Below are positions 1-11,541 of a DNA stretch of 64,000 nucleotides, one piece after another. Each line of letters starts with the position of its first letter. Within the stretch, counting starts at the first letter, position 1. Made by a program: the position numbers and the translations under genes. This DNA comes from Skermanella pratensis (GTDB lineage: Bacteria; Pseudomonadota; Alphaproteobacteria; Azospirillales; Azospirillaceae), in assembly GCF_008843145.1 (NCBI RefSeq), contig NZ_CP030265.1:2404001-2468000 (forward strand), written 5' to 3'. The notes beneath the pieces are model-generated. The model worked only from the letters and a program-made list of their open reading frames with translations. It did not search any database and had not been told where the DNA came from.

Positions 1-318
1 AGCGAAAATCCCGGGCTTGACGCTGCCGGTTTGGGTAGCCACTTGACTGATATGGGCTTCTCCGACCTGGAAGACGCCATTGGTCCGGCTTCCTTCCTGT
101 ATGCCTTCGCGAGGCCGGATGCGACACCGGAGCAGGCCCGGCGAGGCTGGTATGACGTATGGGGGCAAACATATACCGATCATATCAAGTCCGAACGCCG
201 GGAGGCGACCCAGTCCTTCGCCCGCGATATGAATGCCGATAACTGGTCCCGCGTTCGGGCATTGCTCGAAGCCGAGGCCGGCGCGGCCGAGTTCGAAGAC
301 CCCGACCTTGAATACTGA
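1..318 (+). CDS. dnaG: DNA primase, C-terminal end (partial)
   Basis: The reading frame is open from the first base of the window and stops at 316-318, giving about 105 residues of a C-terminus. The text has the features of the DnaG C-terminal helicase-interaction region of alphaproteobacteria: an FARPD segment, a GWYDVWGQ segment and a charged helix ending in MNADNWSRVRALLEAE. DnaG makes RNA primers at the replication fork and its C-terminus binds DnaB. The position just upstream of rpoD is the conserved macromolecular-synthesis order. The catalytic Toprim and zinc domains lie outside the window, so the call rests on this short tail plus context. Confidence 0.8.
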   Translation, partial: SENPGLDAAGLGSHLTDMGFSDLEDAIGPASFLYAFARPDATPEQARRGWYDVWGQTYTDHIKSERREATQSFARDMNADNWSRVRALLEAEAGAAEFEDPDLEY

Positions 319-447
319 GGTCGCCTATGGCAGATGGAGCAGGAGCTTGGGTCAGGCCGAAAAAAGTCAGTCCTGTGTGTGCGGATGGCGCGGAGCACCG
401 TTGGCCTTGCGTAACGCACGTGTATTCTAGGCGGGGGCATCAATCGA

Positions 448-2418
<1,971 letters not shown>

Positions 2419-2549
2419 GACGGCTTGACGGGCTCGGGGGGCGCGCGGCTCCGGTCGCGCGTCCCGGCTTCCGCCGCCAAGACCCGGTCACAGCAAACAT
2501 CGGGGTTGCTTTAAGGCGCTTTCGGCGGCACATTCTCGTGCCTCGCGTC

Positions 2550-2626
2550 GGGCGTGTAGCTCAACTGGTTAGAGCTGGCCGCTCATAACGGTCTGGTTAT
2601 CGGTTCAAGTCCGGTCACGCCCACCA
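2550..2626 (+). tRNA. tRNA with CAT anticodon, probably tRNA-Ile2 (k2C/lysidine-type)
   Basis: A full 77-base cloverleaf can be folded. The 7-bp acceptor stem is GGGCGTG/CACGCCC, the D-arm is closed by GCTC/GAGC, the anticodon stem is GGCCG/CGGTC with loop CTCATAA, the T-loop is TTCAAGT, and CCA is encoded. The anticodon is CAT. The acceptor sequence and the position directly downstream of rpoD fit the minor tRNA-Ile that TilS converts to read AUA. Elongator tRNA-Met shares the anticodon, so the identity is inferred rather than proved. Confidence 0.93.
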
Positions 2627-2716
2627 TTCCCCGCCGCCTCCCTGTGGTGCAAAGGCTTGCAAAACTTCGGTTTTGACCGCACCTTCTTGTCATGTGCTTA
2701 AGTACGCGGAGGGAGA

Positions 2717-2992
2717 ATGGCGGAAACCATCGATCTATCCTCGTTCCGACAGGCGCGCGAAGCCGCGCCACTGGCGCGGGCCACGAATTCATTCCTCGCC
2801 CTGGCAACCCAGACTAACCATGCCGGCCTCGATACCAAGCTGTTGCTCCAGGCCATGACCATTGCGTTGGCCAAGCTGGTCGTGGAGGCCACCGACCAGG
2901 AGGATGCCGAAAAGGTCGCCCGCCAGATCGGCGACAGCCTTCCGGCCCTGGTGGAACACCTCATGCGGGCGGACCCCACCCATACCCATTGA
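2717..2992 (+). CDS. small protein of unknown function (91 aa)
   Basis: The start codon has a strong ribosome binding site (GGAGGGAGA) directly upstream. The predicted protein is soluble, mostly helical and acidic, with no signal peptide or membrane segment. A central stretch (residues 35-80) looks like an amphipathic helical bundle rich in Leu, Ala and Glu, and the tail is His/Thr-rich (THTH). I do not recognise the family. It stands alone between the tRNA and sufE, in the same direction as both. Confidence 0.65.
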   Translation: MAETIDLSSFRQAREAAPLARATNSFLALATQTNHAGLDTKLLLQAMTIALAKLVVEATDQEDAEKVARQIGDSLPALVEHLMRADPTHTH

Positions 2993-3058
2993 ACGTGAGC
3001 GGGCTTGCGCCTGGGTCGGCGGGCTGGTACGGACCGATGACCGCGACCAGGAGCCGCC

Positions 3059-3475
3059 ATGACGATCGATGAGCTGATCGAGAACTTCGCACTGTTCGAC
3101 GAGTGGGAGGACAGGTACCGCTACGTCATCGACCTGGGGCGCGGCCTGCCGCCGCTGGACGACCGCTATCATACCGATGCCTTCAAGGTGGAAGGCTGCA
3201 TGAGCCAGGTCTGGCTGGTGCCGCTGCCCGCCGAGGAGGGCCGCATGCGGTTCGCTGCCGACAGCGACAGCGCGATCGTGAAGGGACTGGCCGCGGTCCT
3301 GCTGACCGCCTATTCCGACCACACGCCGAAGGAGATCCTGGACACCGACCTGGAAGCCATCTTCGCCCGGATCGGCCTGGACCAGCATCTCAGCCCCAAC
3401 CGGCGCAATGGTTTCTTCTCGATGGTCGAGACCATCAAGGCGTCCGCCAAGGCCCGGATCGCTGCCAGCGACTGA
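3059..3475 (+). CDS. sufE: SufE-type cysteine desulfurase activator
   Basis: The 138-residue protein matches the SufE/CsdE family over its full length. It has an N-terminal LIENFALFDEWEDRYRYVIDLG helix and the acceptor-cysteine motif VEGCMSQVW at about residues 46-54. The helical C-terminus contains HLSPNRRNGFFSMVETIK. SufE takes sulfur from the desulfurase SufS and passes it to the SufBC2D scaffold for Fe-S cluster assembly in the cytoplasm. No other suf gene is in the window, so it is a detached copy, which is usual in alphaproteobacteria. The ribosome binding site is AGGAGC. Confidence 0.93.
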   Translation: MTIDELIENFALFDEWEDRYRYVIDLGRGLPPLDDRYHTDAFKVEGCMSQVWLVPLPAEEGRMRFAADSDSAIVKGLAAVLLTAYSDHTPKEILDTDLEAIFARIGLDQHLSPNRRNGFFSMVETIKASAKARIAASD

Positions 3476-3484
3476 CGCGCCCCA

Positions 3485-3943
3485 TCAGCCTTTTCCGCCG
3501 GTCCGGGGCACCGGCCGCCAATCCGGCGGAGCCAACTCGAACCCGGCGAACCCGAACGCCGGCGCCACGGTGCAGCCGACCAGCGTCAAGGCCCCGAGCG
3601 ATACCGCGGTCTGCCAAGCGCCGGCGGGAACGACGGCCTGGGGCCGTTGCCCCTGCGCCAGCGCCGGTCCCAGATGCATCGATTGCGCGTCGTGGCCGTT
3701 CGGCGAGATCGTCAGGGCCAGCGGCCCGCCGGCATACCAGTGCCAGATCTCCACCGCGTCCACCCGATGCCAGGCGGAGAACTCGTCCGCCTGCAGCAGG
3801 AAATAGATGGCGGTGCAGGCGCCGCGCGAACCGTCTGCCGGCGAGTCGCGGAACGTCTCGACATAATGCCCGCCCTCGGGATGCGGCTGCATCCCGAGGA
3901 GCCGGATGATCTCCGCGGCGGAGAGATCGCCTGCCGGCAGCAC
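3485..3943 (-). CDS. cupin-family protein (DUF985, YML079W-like)
   Basis: The 152-residue protein has the DUF985 signature: IIRLLGMQPHPEGGHYVETFRDS at the N-terminus, then AIYFLLQADEFSAWHRVDAVEIWHWYAGGPL and the late PAGAWQTA and VAPAFGFAGFELAPP strands. The fold is a small double-stranded β-helix. Family members bind small or sugar-like ligands, and the reaction is unknown. The start is GTG. It lies 9 bp downstream of the glutathione S-transferase stop on the same strand, so the two probably share a transcript. It converges on sufE with only 9 bp between the stops. Confidence 0.85.
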   Translation of the reverse strand: MLPAGDLSAAEIIRLLGMQPHPEGGHYVETFRDSPADGSRGACTAIYFLLQADEFSAWHRVDAVEIWHWYAGGPLALTISPNGHDAQSMHLGPALAQGQRPQAVVPAGAWQTAVSLGALTLVGCTVAPAFGFAGFELAPPDWRPVPRTGGKG

Positions 3944-3952
3944 CGGCCGCCC

Positions 3953-4564
3953 TCAGGCCGCAGGAGGCTTGGTGGCGGCGAAACTGCCGCGGGCGCTAGC
4001 CTGATCGAACCAGGCGCTGAGGGCGGGACGGCCCTGGCGCCAGTCCTCGTGTCCGAAGCGGAAGTCCAGGTATCCCAGCGCCGCCAGCACGGCCAGCGCT
4101 CCGATGTCGGCGCGGGTGCCGAGCCGGTCGGCCTCCTTCTCCAGCTGGTCGAGGGAGCGGGCGACCGCCCGCCGCTGACGCTCCATCCAGTCGGACGAGC
4201 GGAACTGCTCCGGCCGGTTGCCTTCCAGACGCCGCAGGATCGCGGCGTCGCAGATGCCGTCGGCGAGCGCCTGGAACCGCAAGGCCGCCCACCGCTCCGC
4301 GCCCGGCGGGGGAAACAGTCGTCCCTCGCCACCGGAAGCCAAGCTGTCCAGGTATTCGCAGATGACCGGGCTGTCGAACAGCGCGGTGCCTCCCTCGACG
4401 ACCAGGGCCGGAACCTTGCCGAGCGGGTTGTCGTCGGGAAGGTTGGTCTCCGGGCTCCAGGCGTCGGTCTTCTCAAGCTCGACCCGATCCGCGAGGCCCA
4501 GTTCGTGAATCACCATCATCACCTTGCGCACATAGGGCGAGGTCGCGCTGTAGCGCAGCTTCAT
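3953..4564 (-). CDS. glutathione S-transferase family protein
   Basis: A thioredoxin-fold N-terminal domain begins MKLRYSATSPYVRKV, in which Ser at the SPYVRK turn is the likely glutathione-activating residue. It continues with the cis-Pro strand (GKVPALV) and the ES-like DSPVICEYL motif. The all-helical C-terminal domain contains ALGYLDFRFGHEDW. The start is placed at the internal Met five codons into the open frame, where the family homology begins. It would conjugate or reduce electrophiles with glutathione in the cytoplasm. It sits between the cupin gene and gloB, all on the minus strand, so this is a small glutathione-linked group. Confidence 0.9.
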   Translation of the reverse strand: MKLRYSATSPYVRKVMMVIHELGLADRVELEKTDAWSPETNLPDDNPLGKVPALVVEGGTALFDSPVICEYLDSLASGGEGRLFPPPGAERWAALRFQALADGICDAAILRRLEGNRPEQFRSSDWMERQRRAVARSLDQLEKEADRLGTRADIGALAVLAALGYLDFRFGHEDWRQGRPALSAWFDQASARGSFAATKPPAA

Positions 4565-4609
4565 GTCGGGTCCTTCCAAGAATGTCCTCTTTGTTTAAAG
4601 AGGCGACTG

Positions 4610-5371
4610 TCAGAAATGATCCTTGCGCCGGCGGATCTCGGTGAAGACCTCGACCGGATCGGCGCCCGAGAGGCCGAGTTCGGCGGCAAGACCCGGATCG
4701 TCGGCGCGCAGGAACGGGTTGGTCGCCCGCTCCACGCCGAGCGTGGTCGGGATGGTCGGCTTGCCGGCGTCGCGCAGCACGGCGATATCGGCCGCTCGCT
4801 CCTTGAGGGCCGGGTTGCCGGGATCGATGCTGACCGCGAAGCGGGCGTTGGACAGCGTGTATTCATGTCCGCAATAGACCCGCGTGTCGGCGGGCAACTC
4901 CCGCAGCTTCAGCAGCGAGGTCCACATCTGGGCCGGCGTCCCTTCGAACAGCCGGCCGCATCCCAGCGCGAACAGCGTATCGCCGCTGAACAGGGCGGAT
5001 GCGTCGGGAAACCAGAAGGCGACGTGGCCGCTGGTGTGGCCCGGCGTCTCGAAGACGCGGACTTCGTGCGAGCCGAAATGATAGGTGTCCTCGTCGGCGA
5101 CAACCACGTCCAGTTCGGGAATCCGGCCGCGGTCGGCGGCGGGCCCGATGATGGTACAACCGAAGCGTTGCTTCAACACGCCGTTGCCGCCGATATGGTC
5201 GGCGTGATGATGGGTGTTGAAGATGTGCGTCGGACGCCAACCTGTTCTATCCAGGGCGGCGAGCACAGGTCCCGGCTCGCCGGGATCGACGATGCCGACC
5301 GCATCGCTCTGGGGATCCTTGAAAAGGTAGACGTAGTTGTCGCTGAGCGTTGGGATGAGCTGGATATCCAT
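4610..5371 (-). CDS. gloB: hydroxyacylglutathione hydrolase (glyoxalase II)
   Basis: This metallo-β-lactamase fold protein of 253 residues carries the dinuclear-metal motif THHHADHIGGN near residue 55, a later GHTSGHVAFW and the C-terminal glyoxalase II domain with CGHEYTLSNARFA. It hydrolyses S-D-lactoylglutathione to lactate and glutathione, the second step of methylglyoxal detoxification. The start at MDIQLIPTL is chosen because homology begins there; the open frame extends 16 codons upstream. It is divergent from the methyltransferase gene, with about 85 bp between the starts. Confidence 0.95.
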   Translation of the reverse strand: MDIQLIPTLSDNYVYLFKDPQSDAVGIVDPGEPGPVLAALDRTGWRPTHIFNTHHHADHIGGNGVLKQRFGCTIIGPAADRGRIPELDVVVADEDTYHFGSHEVRVFETPGHTSGHVAFWFPDASALFSGDTLFALGCGRLFEGTPAQMWTSLLKLRELPADTRVYCGHEYTLSNARFAVSIDPGNPALKERAADIAVLRDAGKPTIPTTLGVERATNPFLRADDPGLAAELGLSGADPVEVFTEIRRRKDHF

Positions 5372-5456
5372 GACGAAGAGGTTACCCCATGGCCGTGGGT
5401 CAGGCAAAGCCCTGGGCATGACCCCGGCTGTTGTTTCGTGTTAGACTCCGGTCACA

Positions 5457-6308
5457 ATGTATACCGACGCTATTGATCTTCGCGAGTTTTACGAGAGCAG
5501 CCTGGGACAGGTCGCCCGGCGGATGATCCGCCGGCGTGTCCGCGAGCTGTGGCCGGATGTCCGCGGCCAGGTGGTCCTGGGCGTGGGCTATGCCGCCCCA
5601 TACCTGCGCCCCTTCCGCGACGAGGCGGAGCGCACCATGGCCCTGATGCCGGCATCGCAGGGTGTCGTCTATTGGCCGGCCGAGGGTCCGGGCCTGTCGG
5701 CGCTGGCCGACGAGGCGGAACTGCCGCTGCCCGACATGTCGGTCGACCGGGTGCTGCTGGTCCACGGCCTGGAATGCACCGAGCAGCTCCGCCCGATGAT
5801 GCGCGAGATCTGGCGCGTCATGGCCGGGGGAGGGCGGCTGCTGGTGGTCGCGCCGAATCGGCGGGGCATCTGGGCCCGGATCGACCGCACGCCGTTCGGC
5901 CACGGCAGCCCTTATTCACCGTCCCAGCTGAAGCACGTGCTTCGGGAGAACATGTTCGTTCCGGAACGGTCGGCCCGCGCCCTGTTCATTCCGCCGATCC
6001 GCTCCCGCTTCCTGCTCGGATCGGCGCCGGCCTGGGAAGAGATCGGCGAGCGTTGGTTCAAGGCCTTCGCCGGTGTCTATCTGCTGGAGGCCAGCAAGCA
6101 AATCTATGCCGGCGTGTCGCGCAAGGTGGTCCGTCCGAAGAAGCGCCGCCTGATGGTGCCGATTCCCTCCGGTGCCGGCATGCCGGGCGCCGCCGGCGCC
6201 GCCCATGTCGAGCATGTGGACGGCGTGCCGACGGCGGCCTGCGAGGAGGCGGACGGAGCGGCCGATTATGCGGACTTGCGCGACTTGCCCACGGGTGCCG
6301 GCAGGTAG
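5457..6308 (+). CDS. class I SAM-dependent methyltransferase
   Basis: The 283-residue protein has a Rossmann-type core: [14 protein letters not shown] (motif I region), [18 protein letters not shown] (acidic loop and motif IV) and [23 protein letters not shown] (post-I strand). The C-terminal half carries basic stretches ([14 protein letters not shown]). It looks like the Methyltransf_11 proteins that lie next to gloB in many alphaproteobacteria. The substrate is unknown. Its last 43 bases overlap the 3' end of the convergent uvrA gene. Confidence 0.88.
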   Translation: MYTDAIDLREFYESSLGQVARRMIRRRVRELWPDVRGQVVLGVGYAAPYLRPFRDEAERTMALMPASQGVVYWPAEGPGLSALADEAELPLPDMSVDRVLLVHGLECTEQLRPMMREIWRVMAGGGRLLVVAPNRRGIWARIDRTPFGHGSPYSPSQLKHVLRENMFVPERSARALFIPPIRSRFLLGSAPAWEEIGERWFKAFAGVYLLEASKQIYAGVSRKVVRPKKRRLMVPIPSGAGMPGAAGAAHVEHVDGVPTAACEEADGAADYADLRDLPTGAGR

Positions 6309-9121
6309 GGCGCCAGATACCGCCCTGTGTAGCTGCGTTCCTCCCGGACGACCTTTTCGGGAGGGCCTTCGGCGACGATGTCGCCGCCGCCGGTGCCGCC
6401 CTCCGGGCCGAGGTCGATGATCCAGTCCGCGGTCTTGATGACTTCCAGGTTGTGCTCGATCACCACGACGGTGTTCCCTTGGTCGACCAGGGCGTGGAGC
6501 ACTTCCAGGAGCTTCCGCACGTCCTCGAAATGCAACCCGGTCGTCGGCTCGTCCAGGATGTAGAGGGTGCGGCCGGTGGCGCGGCGGCTCAGTTCCTTGG
6601 CGAGTTTGACCCGCTGGGCCTCGCCGCCCGACAGCGTGGTCGCCGCCTGCCCGACATGGATGTAGCCCAGTCCGACCCGTTCCAGCGTCTGCATCTTGTC
6701 GCGGATAGAGGGTACCGCCTTGAAGAACTCGGCACCTTCCTCCACCGTCATGTCCAGGACGTCGGCGATGCTCTTGTCGCGGTACAGGATTTCCAGCGTT
6801 TCGCGATTGTAGCGCTTGCCATGGCAGACGTCGCAGGTGACGTAGACGTCGGGCAGGAAGTGCATCTCGATCTTCAGAACGCCGTCGCCCTGGCAGGCCT
6901 CGCACCGGCCGCCCTTGACGTTGAACGAAAAGCGGCCGGGGCCGTAGCCGCGGGCCTTGGCTTCCGGCAACCCCGCGAACCAGTCGCGGATCGGCGTGAA
7001 GGCGCCGGTATACGTCGCCGGGTTGGACCGCGGCGTCCGGCCGATCGGCGACTGGTCGATGTCGATCACCTTGTCCAGGTGCTCGACGCCGTTGATCGCG
7101 TCATGCTCCGCCGGGTGCTCCCGCGCGCCGTTGAGCTTGCGGGCGAGCGACTTGTAAAGGGTCTCGACCACCAGCGTGCTCTTGCCGCCGCCCGACACGC
7201 CGGTGACGCAGGTGAAGGTGCCGAGCGGGATCTTCGTCGAAATGTCGCGCAGGTTGTTCGACCGTGCGCCGACGACTTCCAGGAATTGCCCCTTGTGCCC
7301 CTTGCGCCGCTGGCCCGGCACTGGGACCGACTTGCGGCCGGTCAGGTAGTCGGCGGTGATGCTGTCGGGGTTCTGCATCACCTCCTCCGGCGTGCCTGCG
7401 GCGATCACCTGGCCACCATGGACACCGGCCGCAGGCCCCATGTCCACGAGATAGTCGGCGGCCCGGATCGCGTCCTCGTCGTGCTCGACCACGATCACGG
7501 TGTTGCCGATGTCGCGGAGGCGCCGCAAGGTCTCCAGCAGGCGGTCGTTGTCGCGCTGGTGCAGACCGATCGAGGGTTCGTCGAGCACGTAGAGCACGCC
7601 GGTGAGGCCTGAGCCGATCTGCGAGGCGAGGCGGATTCGCTGGCTCTCCCCGCCCGACAGCGAGCCGGAATTGCGGCTGAGCGTCAGGTAATCGAGGCCG
7701 ACATTGTTGAGGAAGCCCAGCCGCTCGTTGATCTCCTTCAGGATGCGGTAGGCGATCTCCTGGTCCTTGGGGCGGAGATGCTGGTTCAATTCGCCGAACC
7801 ATTCGCCGGCCTTCAGGATCGACATCTCGGTGACTTGGCTGATGTGCAGGCCGCGGATCTTGACGGCCAGCGCCTCCGGCTTCAGGCGGGCGCCCTTGCA
7901 GGCCTCGCACGGCTGGCTGGACTGGTACTTGCCCAGTTCCTCCTTGACCCAGGCGCTCTCCGTCTCCCGCCAGCGCCGTTCCAGGTTGTTGACGATCCCC
8001 TCGAACGCCTTGTTGGTCTCGTAGCTGCGCAGGCCGTCGTCGTAGCGCATGGTGACCGGCTTGCCCCCGGAACCGTAGAGGATGGCGTGCCGGACGTCCT
8101 CGGGCAGGTCTTTCCAGGGCTTGGTGGTCGCGACCTTGTAGTGGCGCGCCAGGCTCTCCAGCGTCTGGGCATAATACTGGGAGGTCGAGTTGGCCCAGGG
8201 GGCTATGGCACCCTTGTCGAGCGACAGGTCCTCGTTCGGCACGACCATCAACGGATCGAAATACAGCTTCTCGCCCAGGCCGTCGCACGACGGGCAGGCG
8301 CCGAACGGGTTGTTGAACGAGAACAGCCGCGGCTCGATCTCCGGGATCGTGAAACCGCTCTCCGGGCAGGCGAACTTGGCGGAAAAGGTGGTCCGGTCGC
8401 CGGTGTCGGCGTTCTCCGCGAAGGCCAGGCCGTCGGCGAGGCCCAAGGCCTGTTCGAGCGAGTCGGCGATCCGGTTGCCCAGCCCCTCGCGCACGACGAT
8501 GCGGTCCACGACCACTTCGATGTCGTGCTTCAGCTTCTTGTTGAGGGCGGGGGCGGCATCGATCTCGTACAGTTCTCCATCGATCTTGACGCGCTGATAA
8601 CCGCGTTTGGAGAGATCCTGGAGTTCCTTGCGGTACTCGCCCTTGCGCCCGCGCACGATGGGGGCGAGCAGCAGCAGGCGGGTTCCCTCCGGCATATCCA
8701 TGATCCGGTCGACCATCTGGCTGACCGTCTGGCTTTCGATTGGCAGGCCCGTCGCCGGCGAGTAGGGGACCCCGACTCGCGCGAACAGCAGCCGCATATA
8801 GTCGTAGATCTCGGTCACGGTCCCGACGGTGGAGCGCGGATTCCGCGACGTGGTCTTCTGCTCGATCGAGATCGCGGGCGACAGCCCCTCGATCGAGTCC
8901 ACGTCCGGCTTCTGCATCAATTCCAGGAACTGGCGCGCGTAGGCCGACAGGCTCTCGACGTAGCGTCGCTGCCCCTCGGCGTAGATGGTGTCGAACGCCA
9001 GCGAGGATTTGCCGGACCCGCTCAGGCCGGTGATCACCACCAGCTTGTCGCGCGGCAGATCCACGTCGATGTTCTTCAAATTATGTTCCCGCGCGCCGCG
9101 GACCGTGATAGATTTGTTCAT
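6266..9121 (-). CDS. uvrA: excinuclease ABC subunit A
   Basis: The 951-residue protein has two ABC ATPase halves. The first Walker A is [12 protein letters not shown] near residue 32 and the second is [11 protein letters not shown] near residue 640. Both ABC signatures are present ([12 protein letters not shown] and [12 protein letters not shown]). Zinc-finger cysteines are seen at [10 protein letters not shown] and at CEACQGDG followed by CDVCHGKRY. UvrA scans DNA for bulky lesions and loads UvrB in nucleotide excision repair. It is divergent from ssb, the arrangement found in many proteobacteria. I looked for an alphaproteobacterial LexA box between the two and did not see one. Confidence 0.98.
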   Translation of the reverse strand: MNKSITVRGAREHNLKNIDVDLPRDKLVVITGLSGSGKSSLAFDTIYAEGQRRYVESLSAYARQFLELMQKPDVDSIEGLSPAISIEQKTTSRNPRSTVGTVTEIYDYMRLLFARVGVPYSPATGLPIESQTVSQMVDRIMDMPEGTRLLLLAPIVRGRKGEYRKELQDLSKRGYQRVKIDGELYEIDAAPALNKKLKHDIEVVVDRIVVREGLGNRIADSLEQALGLADGLAFAENADTGDRTTFSAKFACPESGFTIPEIEPRLFSFNNPFGACPSCDGLGEKLYFDPLMVVPNEDLSLDKGAIAPWANSTSQYYAQTLESLARHYKVATTKPWKDLPEDVRHAILYGSGGKPVTMRYDDGLRSYETNKAFEGIVNNLERRWRETESAWVKEELGKYQSSQPCEACKGARLKPEALAVKIRGLHISQVTEMSILKAGEWFGELNQHLRPKDQEIAYRILKEINERLGFLNNVGLDYLTLSRNSGSLSGGESQRIRLASQIGSGLTGVLYVLDEPSIGLHQRDNDRLLETLRRLRDIGNTVIVVEHDEDAIRAADYLVDMGPAAGVHGGQVIAAGTPEEVMQNPDSITADYLTGRKSVPVPGQRRKGHKGQFLEVVGARSNNLRDISTKIPLGTFTCVTGVSGGGKSTLVVETLYKSLARKLNGAREHPAEHDAINGVEHLDKVIDIDQSPIGRTPRSNPATYTGAFTPIRDWFAGLPEAKARGYGPGRFSFNVKGGRCEACQGDGVLKIEMHFLPDVYVTCDVCHGKRYNRETLEILYRDKSIADVLDMTVEEGAEFFKAVPSIRDKMQTLERVGLGYIHVGQAATTLSGGEAQRVKLAKELSRRATGRTLYILDEPTTGLHFEDVRKLLEVLHALVDQGNTVVVIEHNLEVIKTADWIIDLGPEGGTGGGDIVAEGPPEKVVREERSYTGRYLAPYLPAPVGKSRKSA

Positions 9122-9356
9122 GAGATGTTCTTACCAGGAAGACCGGTAGAGGGGAAGCGACAAACCACAGACATATGAGCGATGCGGGACGGAATTGCGA
9201 CTCCCGGCTCGGCAGATCTGTGGTGCGAATCGTGGGACACGAGAGTCGCGGCACCGGGCCGTGACGGCCTAGCCAAGGGCAGCCGTTGCGTTCCGGACCT
9301 CTCCCGCCTACGGTAGGCATCATCGCGCCACCGGCGGATCAGGAGTTAGAGAGACC

Positions 9357-9818
9357 ATGAACGTATGGACATTCAGCGGCCGCGTCGGCGCCGATGCGGA
9401 ATTGAGGACCACCCAGAGCGGCGAGAAGGTGCTGAGCTTCCGGGTGGCCAACGACGTCGGGTTCGGTGACCGCAAGACGACCCAGTGGGTCGACTGCTCC
9501 ATGTGGGGCAGGCGGGCGGAGTCGGTCGCCAACTATGTGAAGAAGGGCGACAAGGTCGTGGTCAGCGGCGAGCTGAAGCTGGAGGAATTCCAGCGCCGCG
9601 ACGGCACCCCCGGTTCCAAGTTGAGCGTCCGCGTCGCCGAGATGGACCTCGGCAGCAAGCAGGGCGAAGGCGGCGGAGGCGGCTACGAGGGTGGCGGCGG
9701 AGGCGGCTACGGCGGCGGCAGTGGCGGCGGCGGCGACCGGGGCGGCTCGGGCGGCGGCAGCCGCGGCGGCAGCAAGCCGGCCTTCGACCAGGATCTGGAC
9801 GACGAGATCCCGTTCTAA
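9357..9818 (+). CDS. ssb: single-stranded DNA-binding protein
   Basis: The N-terminal OB fold (residues 1-105) has the SSB residues WTFSGRVGADAELR, WVDCSMWGRRAE and GDKVVVSGELKLEEF. A Gly-rich linker of about 40 residues follows, and the C-terminal acidic tip is DDEIPF, the docking peptide for replication and repair partners. The 153-residue length is normal. SSB coats and protects single-stranded DNA. A clear intrinsic terminator follows at 9868, so it is transcribed alone. Confidence 0.97.
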   Translation: MNVWTFSGRVGADAELRTTQSGEKVLSFRVANDVGFGDRKTTQWVDCSMWGRRAESVANYVKKGDKVVVSGELKLEEFQRRDGTPGSKLSVRVAEMDLGSKQGEGGGGGYEGGGGGGYGGGSGGGGDRGGSGGGSRGGSKPAFDQDLDDEIPF

Positions 9819-9867
9819 GCTGCGGCGTGAGCCGGCCAAAGGCAGTCTGACGCAAGCTGTGTCGTTG

Positions 9868-9900
9868 GGGCTTCCCTGCGTGGGCAGGGAAGCCCTTTTC
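9868..9900 (+). terminator. intrinsic terminator after ssb
   Basis: A perfect 12-bp stem (GGGCTTCCCTGC at 9868-9879 pairing with 9884-9895) with a 4-base loop is followed by TTTTC. It ends ssb transcription 50 bp after the stop codon. Confidence 0.92.
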
Positions 9901-9972
9901 GTTGGTTGACGGTTGACCTGCCGGGCGGGCTATGGCTGTTACGCCAGAGGATTTCACCGCAGGAACCCAGGA

Positions 9973-11427
9973 TTGGCCGAGAGCTCGCACCGTTATCCAT
10001 TCATCCTGGCCCTCGGCCCGACTTTGGCGGCTTTCGCCTTGAATGCGGCAAGCGTCTTCCCGAACGGCTTCGTGGAGGACGACGGCTATTTCTACAGCAG
10101 GATCGCTTACAATATCGGGATCAACCACCTCTCCAGCTTTGACGGGGTTTCGACCACCAGCGGCTACCACCTGCTCTGGGGATGGCTGCTCGCCGGGATA
10201 AGCTGGATCATCGGCCTGGCCACGCCGTCGGTCCCGGTTCACCTGTTCGCCCATCTCGCGGCCTTCTACAGCCTGATCCTGCTGGCGAGCTGGGAGGCCA
10301 CCCGCCGGCCGGTGGCGGCGGTCGCGGTGGCGGCTTTGCTGCTGACCTCCAGCGGGCTGATGGAAACGGGGCTGCTGGCGCTGCTCCTCGCGATCCTCTT
10401 CCGGTCCTTCCTGGCCCAGGACGGCGAGCGGCCCGCGTTCCCGATGATCCTGGCGGCCGGTCTCGTCCCGCTCGTCCGGATCGACTCCGCCATCATCGTC
10501 GCGGTCCTGGTCCTGTATCTGCTGATCCGCCGGCGGCGGGCCGGCGTCGTCCTGGCCGCCGCGCTCGCTGCCGGGTGCCTCGCGCAGTTCGCCCTGATGA
10601 AGCTGGTGTTCGGCGAGTTTTATTCCGTGTCGTCCTTCCTGAAGGTCAGTGCGGACGTTCATGGTTCCGGCCTCGTCGCCCATCTCAGGGACAACATCTT
10701 CGCGTCTTCCGGACAACTGGCGCGCTTCGGCTGCCTCGGCCTTCTGCTCGCCTGCAGCCTCGTCGCCATCATGGGCGCCGAGACGCGTGAACAGATGCTG
10801 CGGCGGGCGACCGTCGTGGTTTCGGTCCTGGCCTTCTTCACGCCGCTTCTCGTTCTCGTCAACGTGCGAAGCTGGTACTTCGTCGTCCCGTTCCTCGGCC
10901 TCGCCATGGTGGCCTGCCAGCCGTTCCGGACGGGTCGGAGCCGCTCCGGCGCATCCCGCGACCTTGCGCTGGGACTGGCGGCGCTGTTCCTGGCGCTGAA
11001 TCTTGCCGGCCGTGTCCAGTACTACGCGGGCTTCCGGGTCGACCAGCTCGCCAGCGCCGAACTGATCCGCACCATCCACGGTTCGGTCCCGGCCTCCGCC
11101 CGGATGTACCAGATCGACGGCAGCGGGTTCGTCGGCTATTTCGCCGACCGGACCCTGATCAACGGCGACGGACTGGTGAACAGCTACGACTACGCCCGGC
11201 GGCTGCGGGCCGGCTCCCTGGGTGGATACCTGGAGGAAATGAACGTTTGCTACGTCGTGACCAACGTGGCGGAACCACCGATCGACCCGGATGCCGCCAT
11301 CGTGGATATCGGCGGGCTGGTGGTCAGGCGGGCGGAGGTCGACCATGTCTATTTCAGGCCGGACCGGAACGTGAACCCCTACGCCAGGTTCAACATGTAT
11401 CGCCTCCGGCGCGCCGATTGCCTGTGA
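9973..11427 (+). CDS. multi-pass membrane protein, GT-C glycosyltransferase-like
   Basis: About 484 residues with some ten hydrophobic segments. The first periplasmic loop carries an acidic pair in an EDDGYFYSRIAYN context, the position of the catalytic acid in lipid-linked GT-C glycosyltransferases of the ArnT/PMT/GtrII type. The C-terminal 130 residues are soluble (YQIDGSGFVGYF, NGDGLVNSYDY). A likely role is transfer of sugar from a polyprenyl-phosphate donor to an envelope acceptor; this is inference. The start is uncertain. A TTG at 9973 is preferred because the alternative TTG at 9913 lies only 13 bp past the terminator and leaves no room for a promoter. It is monocistronic. Confidence 0.75.
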   Translation: MAESSHRYPFILALGPTLAAFALNAASVFPNGFVEDDGYFYSRIAYNIGINHLSSFDGVSTTSGYHLLWGWLLAGISWIIGLATPSVPVHLFAHLAAFYSLILLASWEATRRPVAAVAVAALLLTSSGLMETGLLALLLAILFRSFLAQDGERPAFPMILAAGLVPLVRIDSAIIVAVLVLYLLIRRRRAGVVLAAALAAGCLAQFALMKLVFGEFYSVSSFLKVSADVHGSGLVAHLRDNIFASSGQLARFGCLGLLLACSLVAIMGAETREQMLRRATVVVSVLAFFTPLLVLVNVRSWYFVVPFLGLAMVACQPFRTGRSRSGASRDLALGLAALFLALNLAGRVQYYAGFRVDQLASAELIRTIHGSVPASARMYQIDGSGFVGYFADRTLINGDGLVNSYDYARRLRAGSLGGYLEEMNVCYVVTNVAEPPIDPDAAIVDIGGLVVRRAEVDHVYFRPDRNVNPYARFNMYRLRRADCL

Positions 11428-11541
11428 CCGCGACAATCGGAACCAAGCGATAGGAGCCCTGTTGTCGGTCCCATGCTGCAATGCAGCGCGAACAGTGGCG
11501 ATGCGCCACCCGACAACCGGCAACATCGAAGGGTTTTTCCG

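Noticed and set aside
2436-2465. GC hairpin after rpoD as a terminator
   Set aside because: The stem is interrupted and no T-run follows; the tRNA downstream may be co-transcribed.
9122-9356. LexA (SOS) box between uvrA and ssb
   Set aside because: Neither GTTC-N7-GTTC nor GAAC-N7-GAAC was found, so SOS control is not claimed.
9670-9780. Tandem GGCGGC-rich repeats as a possible CRISPR or VNTR
   Set aside because: They encode the Gly-rich linker of SSB in frame, with no spacer structure.
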